Part shown: piece by piece, positions 1 through 5,302 of the stretch | How positions within the stretch are numbered: the stretch's first letter is position 1 | Layout of the letters: every line of letters starts with the position of its first letter | NCBI GenBank assembly: GCA_964435625.1 | Contig: CAYTAG010000217.1 | Location: forward strand, 1 to 5,924 | Length of the DNA stretch: 5,924 bases | Source of the DNA: PXRE01 sp964435625 | GTDB lineage: Archaea; Halobacteriota; Halobacteria; Halobacteriales; PXRE01 | Direction of reading: 5' to 3' | Translations under genes and position numbers: made by a program | The notes under the pieces: generated by a model | Seen by the model: the letters and a program-made list of their open reading frames with translations, nothing else | The model's database searches: none | What the model was told of the DNA's origin: nothing

Positions 1-16
1 CCTTCGTCAGGCGGCT

Positions 17-58
17 GTGCCGGCCACCTTCGCGTGCGGTGGTGCCGGCCACCACTGC
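17..58. repeat. Repeated 12-mer with hairpin in the upstream intergenic region
   Basis: The 12-mer GTGCCGGCCACC occurs at 17-28 and again at 42-53. The second copy sits in a hairpin: GCGGTGGTG (36-44), loop CCGGC, CACCACTGC (50-58), a 9-bp stem with one G-T wobble, followed by TTATCT. This could be the terminator region of a gene lying to the left of the window, or simply a protein-binding repeat. No coding sequence can be assigned confidently to bases 1-90. Confidence 0.4.
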
Positions 59-90
59 TTATCTGAACAGTGCCGTCGATGGCGGGTCAA

Positions 91-100
91 CGCTTATTGA
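91..100 (+). promoter_or_regulatory. Probable TATA element of the acetyltransferase gene
   Basis: CGCTTATTGA is the most AT-rich patch upstream of the gene, and its centre is about 28 nt before the ATG at 124. That spacing would put the transcription start at or beside the start codon, giving the leaderless mRNA common in haloarchaea. It is a partial match to the TTTAWA-type haloarchaeal TATA box. Confidence 0.45.
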
Positions 101-123
101 CGCATCGACCCTAACGAACGAGT

Positions 124-855
124 ATGAACGTCCGCGAAGCCGCCCGCGACGACGTCGAGACCATCAGAGACGTCGCCGAAGCCTCGCTGAACGCCTCCTA
201 CGACTTCCTGGGGGAAGACGTCGTGGACAGGGCGGTCGACGCCTGGTACGGCGACGACGAGATGGACGACCGCCTCTCCGACGAGGACGTCCTGTTCCTG
301 GTCGCCGAGCGCGACGGCGACGCCGCCGGCTTCTCCCAGAGCTACCGCTTCGGCGAGGAGGGCCGCATCCAGTGGCTGCACGTCTCGCCGAACCACCGGG
401 ACGAGGGCGTCGGGTCGCGGCTGCTGGACGCGACCCGGGACGCCCTGGCGACCCGGGGCGTCGAGCGGATCAGCGGGGCCGTCCTGGCCGACCACGAGGC
501 CGGCAACGAGTTCTACCGCGCCCACGGCTTCTCCATCGGGGACCAGCGGACCATCGACCTCGGCGGGGAGATGGTCGCCGAGAACGTCTACTACGAGGCC
601 GTCGGCGAGGAGGCGGAACTCGAACCCGTCGAGACGCCGGACGGCGAGATGTACGTCGACACGAACAACCCGACCCGCGGGAAGGAAGGGCCCTTCTATC
701 CGGTCTACCGGAGCCGCGACGGCTCCCACCGCTACGGGTGGTACTGTAGCAACTGCGAGACCGTCGACAACTCCGAGGACACGATGGGCCGCATCGTCTG
801 CAACGTCTGTGACAACGTCCACAAGGCCGACCGCTGGGACGCCGCGTACCTCTGA
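124..855 (+). CDS. GNAT family N-acetyltransferase with C-terminal zinc ribbon (DUF5816-like)
   Basis: A 243-residue soluble, acidic cytoplasmic protein in two parts. Residues 1 to about 160 form a GNAT domain, which transfers acetyl groups from acetyl-CoA to an amine. The acetyl-CoA pyrophosphate loop is visible as R92-D-E-G95-V-G97 (the R/QxxGxG motif A), preceded by the IQWLHVSP strand (82-89). The AGNEFYRAHGF segment (126-136) is the usual C-terminal GNAT helix and turn. Residues from about 175 carry the pairs C208-S-N-C211 and C226-N-V-C229, a likely zinc ribbon resembling the haloarchaeal DUF5816 domain, which I name from memory. An in-frame TAA at 112-114 leaves ATG 124 as the only nearby start. 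The TATA-like patch at 91-100 fits a leaderless transcript. The gene stands alone, so neither context nor sequence shows the substrate (protein N-terminus, lysine, ribosome or small molecule). Confidence 0.92.
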   Translation: MNVREAARDDVETIRDVAEASLNASYDFLGEDVVDRAVDAWYGDDEMDDRLSDEDVLFLVAERDGDAAGFSQSYRFGEEGRIQWLHVSPNHRDEGVGSRLLDATRDALATRGVERISGAVLADHEAGNEFYRAHGFSIGDQRTIDLGGEMVAENVYYEAVGEEAELEPVETPDGEMYVDTNNPTRGKEGPFYPVYRSRDGSHRYGWYCSNCETVDNSEDTMGRIVCNVCDNVHKADRWDAAYL

Positions 856-1007
856 TTGCGGTCGGCCCGGTCGAGATGGACATCCCGTGCTATACGAAAA
901 GTCAGACGAAACCGTAGATTCGGGGTGTCGATCTTCGGATGGGTCCAAACTCGCCGGTCCTTCCACGTCGAACGCTCCGGCCGGCTTCGGTCGCGCCCAG
1001 CGCGAGA

Positions 1008-1225
1008 ACGACGCGCTCGCTGGCTCGCTCGCACGCTCGCGGGGATGTCGCCGAGCGTCCCGAAGCCAGCCGCCCCTTTCAGTCCCGTCCATGCCGGTTG
1101 ATCGGCCGCCATCGATGCGCCGGGTGACCACCCGGCCCCGGGCGGGACTGAAAGGGGCCGCGCGCTCGTCGGCGCCCCGACGAAGTAAGCACCGCAGCGA
1201 AGCGAGGAGCGCAGCGAGGCGCGGC
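1008..1225. repeat. Nested imperfect palindrome with perfect 16-bp arms
   Basis: GCCCCTTTCAGTCCCG at 1072-1087 is the exact reverse complement of 1143-1158. The pairing continues inward for three more positions, one of them a wobble (1088-1090 with 1140-1142). Inside the loop is a second hairpin, CCGGGT (1120-1125), GACC, ACCCGG (1130-1135). To the right is a third, CGTCGG (1167-1172), CGCC, CCGACG (1177-1182). Outside the arms, a GCTCGC-rich tract (about 1015-1040) faces a complementary GCGAAGCGAGG-type tract (about 1192-1218) at similar distances of about 31 and 33 nt. The symmetry suggests a dispersed palindromic element or binding site. There is no T-run to suggest a simple terminator, and no transposase is present. 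Confidence 0.7.
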
Positions 1226-1230
1226 GTCAC

Positions 1231-1291
1231 GAGCGGGCGGGGGCTTTCTGGCTGTTGCTGTCGAATCTAGGGAGAGCGGGCGGGGGCTTTC
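1231..1291. repeat. 18-bp direct repeat, two copies
   Basis: GAGCGGGCGGGGGCTTTC occurs at 1231-1248 and again, identically, at 1274-1291, a period of 43 bp. The copies flank a more mixed 25-bp spacer and lie just right of the palindrome. The repeat could have arisen by local duplication, or it could be paired protein-binding sites. Confidence 0.75.
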
Positions 1292-1405
1292 GGGCGGGAC
1301 GACCACCCCTGAATCGAAACCGAAGATAGTGAGTACTTTTGGCCGTCAGTATAGCGAGCGGCACCCCCGCCGTTCAGTTTCACTTTCACCGCGCTACGCG
1401 AACGC

Positions 1406-1415
1406 TTTGAACTTA
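1406..1415 (+). promoter_or_regulatory. Weak TATA-like element before the small Arg/Glu-rich gene
   Basis: TTTGAACTTA is the only AT-rich patch near the start codon, centred about 34 nt upstream of ATG 1445. It would give a leader of a few nucleotides. The match to the haloarchaeal TATA consensus is poor. Confidence 0.25.
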
Positions 1416-1444
1416 CCGGCTCCTACCCCGATACGTGACCCTTC

Positions 1445-1729
1445 ATGACGACAGTCCCCGCTTTCGATGGCGCCGTGGGGTACCGAGGTGAGAACGTGAC
1501 CTTCGCAAATTCGACGCTCTGGGACGCCCGCCGGCGGACCGTCCGCCGGGTCGAGGCGGCCCAGCGAGAGCGACGGCGGGAGTACGAGCAACGCCTCCGG
1601 GAGGACGAGGTCCCCGAACCGCGCCGCCGGGAGCGGCTGGCTGACCTAGCCGCGGACCACCGCGAGCGCGTCAGGGAGATCGAGCACGGGTTCGACGTGG
1701 CCGGAGTGCGGGGCGTGAACGTACCGTGA
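1445..1729 (+). CDS. Small Arg/Glu-rich hypothetical protein
   Basis: A 94-residue protein I cannot assign to a family. Residues 1-25 are ordinary and mildly hydrophobic. Residues 26-82 are almost continuous charged helix (DARRR, RRVEAAQRERRREYEQRLRE, then PRRRERLADLAADHRERVREIE), probably two antiparallel helices broken at VPEP (56-59). It has 20 Arg, 12 Glu, 6 Asp and no Lys, so its net charge is slightly positive, which is unusual for a salt-in haloarchaeon. A coiled coil or a nucleic-acid- or ribosome-associated role is conceivable but not shown. Third codon positions are strongly G/C, which supports real coding. An in-frame TGA at 1436-1438 makes ATG 1445 the first available start. There is no signal peptide, membrane segment or cysteine. 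It converges with proS. Confidence 0.7.
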   Translation: MTTVPAFDGAVGYRGENVTFANSTLWDARRRTVRRVEAAQRERRREYEQRLREDEVPEPRRRERLADLAADHRERVREIEHGFDVAGVRGVNVP

Positions 1730-1775
1730 CTCCCGGAAGCAGTCGGGAGCGGGGTTCTCTCCGGCCCGTCGCCGG
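1730..1775. terminator. Two hairpins between convergent genes
   Basis: Immediately after the stop of the small gene, CTCCCG (1730-1735) can pair with CGGGAG (1744-1749) across an 8-nt loop and is followed by GGGGTTCTCT. A second stem, CCGGC (1761-1765) with GCCGG (1771-1775), lies nearer proS, whose stop codon is at 1802-1804. These may help end transcription from either side. Neither is followed by a clear T-run on either strand, so the terminator call is tentative. Confidence 0.3.
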
Positions 1776-1801
1776 ACGTCGTCGGCCGGGTGATTCGGTT
1801 C

Positions 1802-3289
1802 TCAGTACGTCTTCGCGAAGTACGCCACGTGCTCCGCACCGTCCCCACACACCGCACACTCGTCGGAATCCGGCGTTTCCGCGCCCTCACGCGCCGCCGC
1901 AGCCGAATCTGCCTCGGCATCCAGCGGCACCATGACGATCTCGGCGGCGATCTCGTCTTTCACGACGGTTTCGCAGGCTTCGTCGCCGCACCACGGCGCC
2001 CGAACGTAGCCGCCGTGCTGGCCGATGGTCCCCAGGATCTGCTCGACGCTGTCGGCCTCCCGGACGTTCTCCTCCAGGTTCTCCTCGGCGGCCGCGTACA
2101 GTTTCTCGAAGACGGCGTCCAGTTCCGCCTCGACGGCCCCGACCACGTCCGCGCGGTCGGCCTCGACCTGCTCGCCGTCGGGCCGGTGGACCAGCGTGAC
2201 CGTCTCGTCGGCCACCTCGTTGGAGCCGATCTCGATCCGCAGGGGGACCCCGTTCAGCTCGTGCTCGTTGAACTTGAACCCGGGGTTGCGCTCCTCGCGG
2301 TCGTCCAGTTCGACGTCGATCCCGGCGTCGTCCAACTCTGCCGCGATGCCGCTTGCGTACTGCAGGACCTCCTCGCGGTCCTGTTCGCTCCAGATTGGGA
2401 CGACGGCGACCTGGGTGGGCGCGATGGTCGGCGGCAACACGAGTCCCTGGTCGTCGCCGTGGGTCATGATCAGCGCGCCCAGCGCCCGCCAGGACAGGCC
2501 CCACGAGGTGGTGTGCGCGAGTTTCTCCTCCTCGTCCTCGTCGGTGTAGGTGACGTCGTAGGCCTCCGCGAAGCTCGTCCCGAGGTGGTGGGAGGTCCCG
2601 CCCTGGACGGACTTGCCGTCGGGCATCAGCGCCTCGACGGTGGTGGTGGTGTCGGCGCCCGGGAACTTGTCGTGCTCGGGCTTGCGGCCCTTCAGGACGG
2701 GGATCGCCAGCACTTCCTCGTAGACGCGGGCGTACTGCTGCAGGCGCGTGGTCGTCTCCGCCCAGGCGTCCTCGGTCGTCTCGTGGGCGGTGTGGCCCTC
2801 CTGCCAGAGGAACTCCTTGGTCCGGAAGAACGGCTTCGTCTCGGTGGCCTCCCACCGCACCACCGAGCACCACTGGTTCAGTCGCAGCGGGAGGTCGCGG
2901 TACGAGCGCACCCACTGGGACATGAACGGCGTGATGATGCTCTCGCTGGTCGGCCGGACCGCGAGGCGTTCCTCCAGTTCGTCGTACCCGCCGTGGGTGA
3001 CCCACGCCACTTCGGGGTCGAACCCCTCGACGATGTCCTTCTCCTTCTCCAGGTAGGACTCGGGGATGAACATCGGGAAGTAGGCGTTGTCCACGCCCGT
3101 CTCCTCGAACCAGGCGTCGAGGTGCTCCTGGACGCCCTCCCACAGCGCGTACCCGCGCGGGCGGGTGACGATGAACCCGCCCATGGGGGCGTAGTCCGCG
3201 AGGCCGGCCTTCTGGACGACCTCGGCGTACCACTCGCCGGTTTCGTAGTCCTTCGACTTCGTTATCCCGAGTTCCTGTTCGTCGCTCAT
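1802..3289 (-). CDS. proS: Prolyl-tRNA synthetase (archaeal/eukaryotic type)
   Basis: A 495-residue class II aminoacyl-tRNA synthetase that activates proline with ATP and charges tRNA-Pro in the cytoplasm. The catalytic domain starts near the N-terminus with GGFIVTRPRGYALWEGVQ (37-54, motif 1 region). The proline-specific RPTSES loop is at 112-117, and motif 2 is RWE (145-147) with EFLWQEGHTAHET (159-171). GTSHHLGTSF (231-240) contributes to the proline pocket. Motif 3 is TSWGLSWRALGALIMTHGDDQGLVLPP (261-287). An anticodon-binding domain follows (about 290-395). The C-terminal zinc-binding domain of the archaeal/eukaryotic type carries C434-C439 and C478-C481, and the protein ends in the typical YFAKTY with terminal Tyr. 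An acidic, Ala-rich linker of 38 residues separates the two Cys pairs. Length and motifs are intact, with no bacterial editing (INS) insertion. ATG 3289 gives the expected N-terminus (MSDEQELGITKSKDY) and is about 26 nt from a TATA element. The gene is transcribed alone. Confidence 0.98.
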   Translation of the reverse strand: MSDEQELGITKSKDYETGEWYAEVVQKAGLADYAPMGGFIVTRPRGYALWEGVQEHLDAWFEETGVDNAYFPMFIPESYLEKEKDIVEGFDPEVAWVTHGGYDELEERLAVRPTSESIITPFMSQWVRSYRDLPLRLNQWCSVVRWEATETKPFFRTKEFLWQEGHTAHETTEDAWAETTTRLQQYARVYEEVLAIPVLKGRKPEHDKFPGADTTTTVEALMPDGKSVQGGTSHHLGTSFAEAYDVTYTDEDEEEKLAHTTSWGLSWRALGALIMTHGDDQGLVLPPTIAPTQVAVVPIWSEQDREEVLQYASGIAAELDDAGIDVELDDREERNPGFKFNEHELNGVPLRIEIGSNEVADETVTLVHRPDGEQVEADRADVVGAVEAELDAVFEKLYAAAEENLEENVREADSVEQILGTIGQHGGYVRAPWCGDEACETVVKDEIAAEIVMVPLDAEADSAAAAREGAETPDSDECAVCGDGAEHVAYFAKTY

Positions 3290-3310
3290 ACCCGAGTCAA
3301 CTCGCGGGGA

Positions 3311-3319
3311 GAATAAACG
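3311..3319 (-). promoter_or_regulatory. TATA element of proS
   Basis: On the minus strand this reads GTTTATT followed by C, a good haloarchaeal TATA box centred about 26 nt upstream of the proS ATG at 3289. The spacing predicts a leaderless or nearly leaderless mRNA. Confidence 0.65.
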
Positions 3320-3501
3320 CTCTGCGTTTCAACGAGCGGAGCGATGCCGGTCGACGGAATCCCGGCGCGGACGGCGAGTGCTGAATGTCCGGCGGTAGAC
3401 GGCCGTCGTCCACGACCCACCCTCGCAGAGGCATCCACACTTCGTTCCATTAGTGTCGGACGCCCTTCACATCGATTGTTTCATCGAATTCCGCCGAAAG
3501 C

Positions 3502-3509
3502 TTTATATT
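3502..3509 (+). promoter_or_regulatory. TATA element of the secreted-protein gene
   Basis: TTTATATT is a strong haloarchaeal TATA box centred about 27 nt upstream of ATG 3533. It therefore supports that start and a leaderless transcript. The whole interval 3500-3534 is strikingly AT-rich compared with the rest of the window, and a second TATA-like string (ATTTATAA) abuts the start codon. Confidence 0.75.
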
Positions 3510-3532
3510 CGCACTATTTTTATCGATTTATA

Positions 3533-4336
3533 ATGTCGAAAAGGGAATTTCGACGTAGAAGAGACGTGTTGAAGTCGGTCGGAGCAATCGGCGTCGGGAC
3601 TGCGGGTCTCGGCCAGGTGCAAAGCGTCGCTGCAGCGGAAGGTGATTCGTGGTATGCCGTCGGGGAATCCGCCGAGAAGTGGGACTCGTTCTACGAGCAG
3701 TACTACCGCGAGAAGGTCTCGACCGGACTGGTCACCATCGACGAGGATTTCAGTGGGAGCGTACACCACCTGGTGTTCGACTTTTCGAGCCACGGTGTCG
3801 TGGTCGAGGAATCGTCGGACGAGTTCATCCTCGCGGACGAATACGAGGCCAACGACTGCTGGGCCCCCCGAGGCGACGACCGGTTCGTCGACGAACACGG
3901 ACTTACCGTCGGCGTCGACTCGGGATTCAACACGTACATCTCCAGCAACGGCGACGATGGATACATTCATCCGCCGACGTGCGAGGCCGATATGAAGACG
4001 GCCAACAAGGTCGGGTCCGCGGTCGTCGACCTGGCAGTAACTGGATTGAACAGCATGACGGCCAGCGCGGCGATGGGCACGTGGGACCTCTACTCCGCCC
4101 TGACCCAGGACACCATCGACACCAACGACTACCTGTACACGTACCCGAACGGCGTCCCACGGGGCGGTACCGGCGCGAAGATCACGGTCCAGTGGGGCAC
4201 CACCGGGGACCCCGACGCCATCTCCGGCGTCGTTCCCATCAGAGGCGTGTTCGGGGATGCCGAATGTGGATTCGACGTCTACGTCGACGGTGACAGCTAC
4301 ACCGTCAATCCGGTAGACAACATCTACTACCACTAG
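3533..4336 (+). CDS. Tat-exported hypothetical protein, family not recognised
   Basis: A 267-residue protein with a clear twin-arginine signal: RRRR (7-10) followed by DVLK (11-14), so R9-R10-D-V-L-K matches the RRxxLK core. A Gly/Ala-rich hydrophobic stretch (15-29) and a signal peptidase site near A33-A-A35/E36 follow. There is no lipobox cysteine after the hydrophobic stretch, so it should be released or loosely bound outside the membrane rather than lipid-anchored. The mature chain of about 232 residues is acidic, rich in Tyr, Gly and Asp, and has three cysteines (C109, C150, C245). It has mostly beta-like segments, plus one helical, moderately hydrophobic stretch (about 152-190, TANKVGSAVVDLAVTGLNSM and onward) and a Tyr-rich C-terminus ending NIYYH. 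Folding before Tat export would suit a disulfide-containing protein. No catalytic motif is visible. The ATG at 3533 is chosen over an in-frame ATG at 3344 because the TATA box at 3502-3509 and the Tat signal both fit it. The first codons use AGG, AGA, CGT, TTG and TTT, unlike the neighbouring genes. Confidence 0.85.
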   Translation: MSKREFRRRRDVLKSVGAIGVGTAGLGQVQSVAAAEGDSWYAVGESAEKWDSFYEQYYREKVSTGLVTIDEDFSGSVHHLVFDFSSHGVVVEESSDEFILADEYEANDCWAPRGDDRFVDEHGLTVGVDSGFNTYISSNGDDGYIHPPTCEADMKTANKVGSAVVDLAVTGLNSMTASAAMGTWDLYSALTQDTIDTNDYLYTYPNGVPRGGTGAKITVQWGTTGDPDAISGVVPIRGVFGDAECGFDVYVDGDSYTVNPVDNIYYH

Positions 4337-4351
4337 AGGCGGCTTCACTCG

Positions 4352-4384
4352 TTCGGCGTCCCGACCCCGGCCGAAACGGGTCGG
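4352..4384. terminator. Overlapping hairpins between convergent genes
   Basis: In the 48-nt gap, CCGACCC (4361-4367) can pair with GGGTCGG (4378-4384). A competing stem pairs TTCGGC (4352-4357) with GCCGAA (4370-4375). The first ends directly at the stop codon of the minus-strand gene (4385-4387). No T-run follows on either strand, so this is only a candidate shared terminator. Confidence 0.3.
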
Positions 4385-4930
4385 TTACTCGGCGTCCTCG
4401 ACACCGAAGGGACTCTCGCGTTCGCGCCACTCCCAGCCGGGCAGCCGGGTCTGGAAGCCCGCCGCCAGCGCCGCGTCGAGGTCGTCGGCGCCCGCGGCGT
4501 TCGCCTGGTGTTCGTCGCCTCCAGTGGCGGACGCGGGCTCCTCGCCAACATCCCCGGGCGGCGCCTCGTGCGTGCTGACGTCCGCGAAGTGGAAGGTGGC
4601 CTCCCCGAGCAACCGGAGGGGCTGGTCGCCGGCGATGGTTCCCGCAAGTTCGCGGCCGAGCAGTTCGTCGACGACGAACCCCGGGTAGTCGCCGGTGACG
4701 TCCAGCGTCCGCAGGAGGCGAACGAGCGCGGCGACGTTGACCGCCAGGTCGCCGTCGACGAAGACGGCGTCGACCTCCCGGCGGTACGCGTCGGGTGTGA
4801 CGCGGCCGACCTCGGTGTCGAACTGCTCGCCGAGGTCCGCGCGCACGCGGTTGATCAGCGGCACGACCACGTCGGCCCGCCCCCGGATCCAGTCGCGTTC
4901 CTCGCGGACGGTCGCTGGCGTGACGTCCAT
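4385..4930 (-). CDS. Hypothetical haloarchaeal protein
   Basis: A 181-residue acidic, probably cytoplasmic protein whose family I do not recognise. Residues 1-118 look like a compact alpha/beta domain: predicted helices at 5-33 (TPATVREERDWIRGRADVVVPLINRV) and 46-57 (PDAYRREVDAVF), then DGDLAVNVAALVRLLRTL (59-76), and a segment ending LRLLGEATFHFADV (105-118). Residues 119-150 are a disordered, Ala/Gly/Glu-rich linker (EPASATGGDEHQANAAGADD). The C-terminus is a short amphipathic tail, LDAALAAGFQTRLPGWEWRERESPFG (151-176), which could be a docking or oligomerisation motif. It has no cysteine, signal peptide or membrane span. ATG 4930 is preferred over in-frame starts further up, because the TATA element at 5002-5010 lies inside the longer reading frame and would give a leader of about 50 nt. 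A GTG at 4945 is an alternative start. The gene is divergent from fttA. Confidence 0.8.
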   Translation of the reverse strand: MDVTPATVREERDWIRGRADVVVPLINRVRADLGEQFDTEVGRVTPDAYRREVDAVFVDGDLAVNVAALVRLLRTLDVTGDYPGFVVDELLGRELAGTIAGDQPLRLLGEATFHFADVSTHEAPPGDVGEEPASATGGDEHQANAAGADDLDAALAAGFQTRLPGWEWRERESPFGVEDAE

Positions 4931-4980
4931 ACCGACCGAACGCACCCGGGCCCCTTCATACCGGCCGAACGCGAGCCTGC

Positions 4981-5001
4981 GCCTTCCGATTTTGCGAAGG
5001 C
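4981..5001. promoter_or_regulatory. Inverted repeat, possible operator
   Basis: GCCTTC (4981-4986) and GAAGGC (4996-5001) form a perfect 6-bp inverted repeat with a 9-nt spacer. For the minus-strand gene it lies directly downstream of the TATA element and reaches the expected transcription start near 4980, a position from which archaeal repressors commonly block RNA polymerase. The regulator is unknown. Confidence 0.35.
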
Positions 5002-5010
5002 TTTTATAAT
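5002..5010 (-). promoter_or_regulatory. TATA element, possibly bidirectional
   Basis: TTTTATAAT on the plus strand reads ATTATAAAA on the minus strand, and both orientations resemble a haloarchaeal TATA box. On the minus strand it would start transcription near 4980, about 50 nt before ATG 4930. On the plus strand it would start near 5035, giving fttA a leader of about 330 nt. The minus-strand use is more likely because the gene is nearer. Confidence 0.6.
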
Positions 5011-5113
5011 AGGAACCCTCTACGTCCGGTCGAGCGGGTTTTCCCGGCATCTCCCGCACCGGTACCCGGCGGACAGTCGGGACCAGGGGCGGCGTCACCG
5101 CCGCCGAACGTCG

Positions 5114-5121
5114 TATGTATA
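5114..5121 (+). promoter_or_regulatory. fttA: Candidate TATA element of fttA
   Basis: TATGTATA is the last AT-rich octamer before the fttA start codon. It would start transcription near 5145 and leave a leader of about 220 nt. The match to the TTTAWA consensus is only partial. Confidence 0.35.
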
Positions 5122-5123
5122 CT

Positions 5124-5302
5124 CAACTCCGAGGCGCCCCGCCAACGGGGTCGGGTTGGACAACTGACGTGGATCGACGGCGAACGTCGGTCCCCCAGCG
5201 TGGCGTCGCCCCTCGGGCGACGTCCACCCGGTGCGACGGCCGCCCGGCGCGGGCCGGCCGGACCGTCGCTCCGCTACCTGGTTCCCGCGGGGGCGACGCC
5301 CC
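5124..5302 (+). promoter_or_regulatory. Structured candidate 5' leader of fttA
   Basis: Four stem-loops can be drawn. (1) CAAC (5124-5127) and CCGA (5129-5132) pair with TCGG (5151-5154) and GTTG (5155-5158), capped by CCCCG/CGGGG (5137-5141 with 5146-5150). (2) 5202-5211 pairs with 5215-5224, 10 bp with one wobble and a CTC loop. (3) GCGACGG (5233-5239) pairs with CCGTCGC (5263-5269), with an inner stem 5242-5246/5250-5254. (4) GGGGC (5290-5294) pairs with GCCCC (5298-5302). In addition, 5202-5212 is an exact reverse complement of 5290-5300, so stems 2 and 4 could be replaced by one long-range helix. If stem 1 includes the transcription start, it may act as DNA rather than RNA. Confidence 0.45.

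Larger units (their letters stand above)
856..1444. other. 589-nt non-coding intergenic region rich in repeats
   Basis: I see no convincing gene here. The open frames on both strands are Arg/Pro/Ser-rich readings of low-complexity GC-rich DNA. The region holds CGCTCG-type tracts (about 1011-1040), a complementary GCGAAGCGAGG-type tract (about 1191-1220), a nested palindrome between them (listed separately), an 18-bp direct repeat (1231-1248 and 1274-1291) and a tandem TTTCAC pair (1378-1389). A short AT-richer patch at 889-900 (GCTATACGAAAA) could be a promoter or the 3' end of the acetyltransferase mRNA. A small RNA cannot be excluded from sequence alone. Confidence 0.7.

Noticed and set aside
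94..1230. A 378-codon minus-strand open frame across the acetyltransferase gene and the repeat region
   Set aside because: Its left half mirrors the acetyltransferase gene and its right half is Arg/Ser/Pro-rich low-complexity sequence. There is no promoter or recognisable domain.
931..1327. Eight-bp inverted repeats ATCTTCGG/CCGAAGAT as ends of a 397-bp mobile element
   Set aside because: The arms are short enough to arise by chance, no flanking target-site duplication is visible, and similarity does not extend inward.
856..1444. CRISPR array or tandem repeat array
   Set aside because: Only a single two-copy 18-bp repeat and inverted repeats are present. There is no regular repeat-spacer pattern.
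1790..3316. A 508-codon open frame on the plus strand fully antisense to proS
   Set aside because: The opposite strand encodes an intact prolyl-tRNA synthetase with all motifs. Long antisense open frames are a by-product of GC-rich haloarchaeal codon use.
3344..3532. N-terminal extension of the secreted protein from an in-frame ATG at 3344
   Set aside because: It would bury the Tat signal 63 residues inside the protein and lies upstream of the TATA box that fits ATG 3533.
3533..4336. Halocin (antimicrobial peptide precursor) identity for the Tat-exported protein
   Set aside because: Halocin C8-type precursors have a cysteine-dense C-terminal domain. This protein has only three scattered cysteines, and no immunity or transporter gene lies nearby.
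3503..4348. A 281-codon minus-strand open frame antisense to the secreted-protein gene
   Set aside because: It runs through the AT-rich promoter region and has no start signal, whereas the plus strand has a TATA box, a Tat signal and a clean reading frame.
4931..5098. N-terminal extension of the minus-strand hypothetical protein to ATG 5098
   Set aside because: The added residues would be translated through a TATA element and look non-coding. ATG 4930 gives a natural start.
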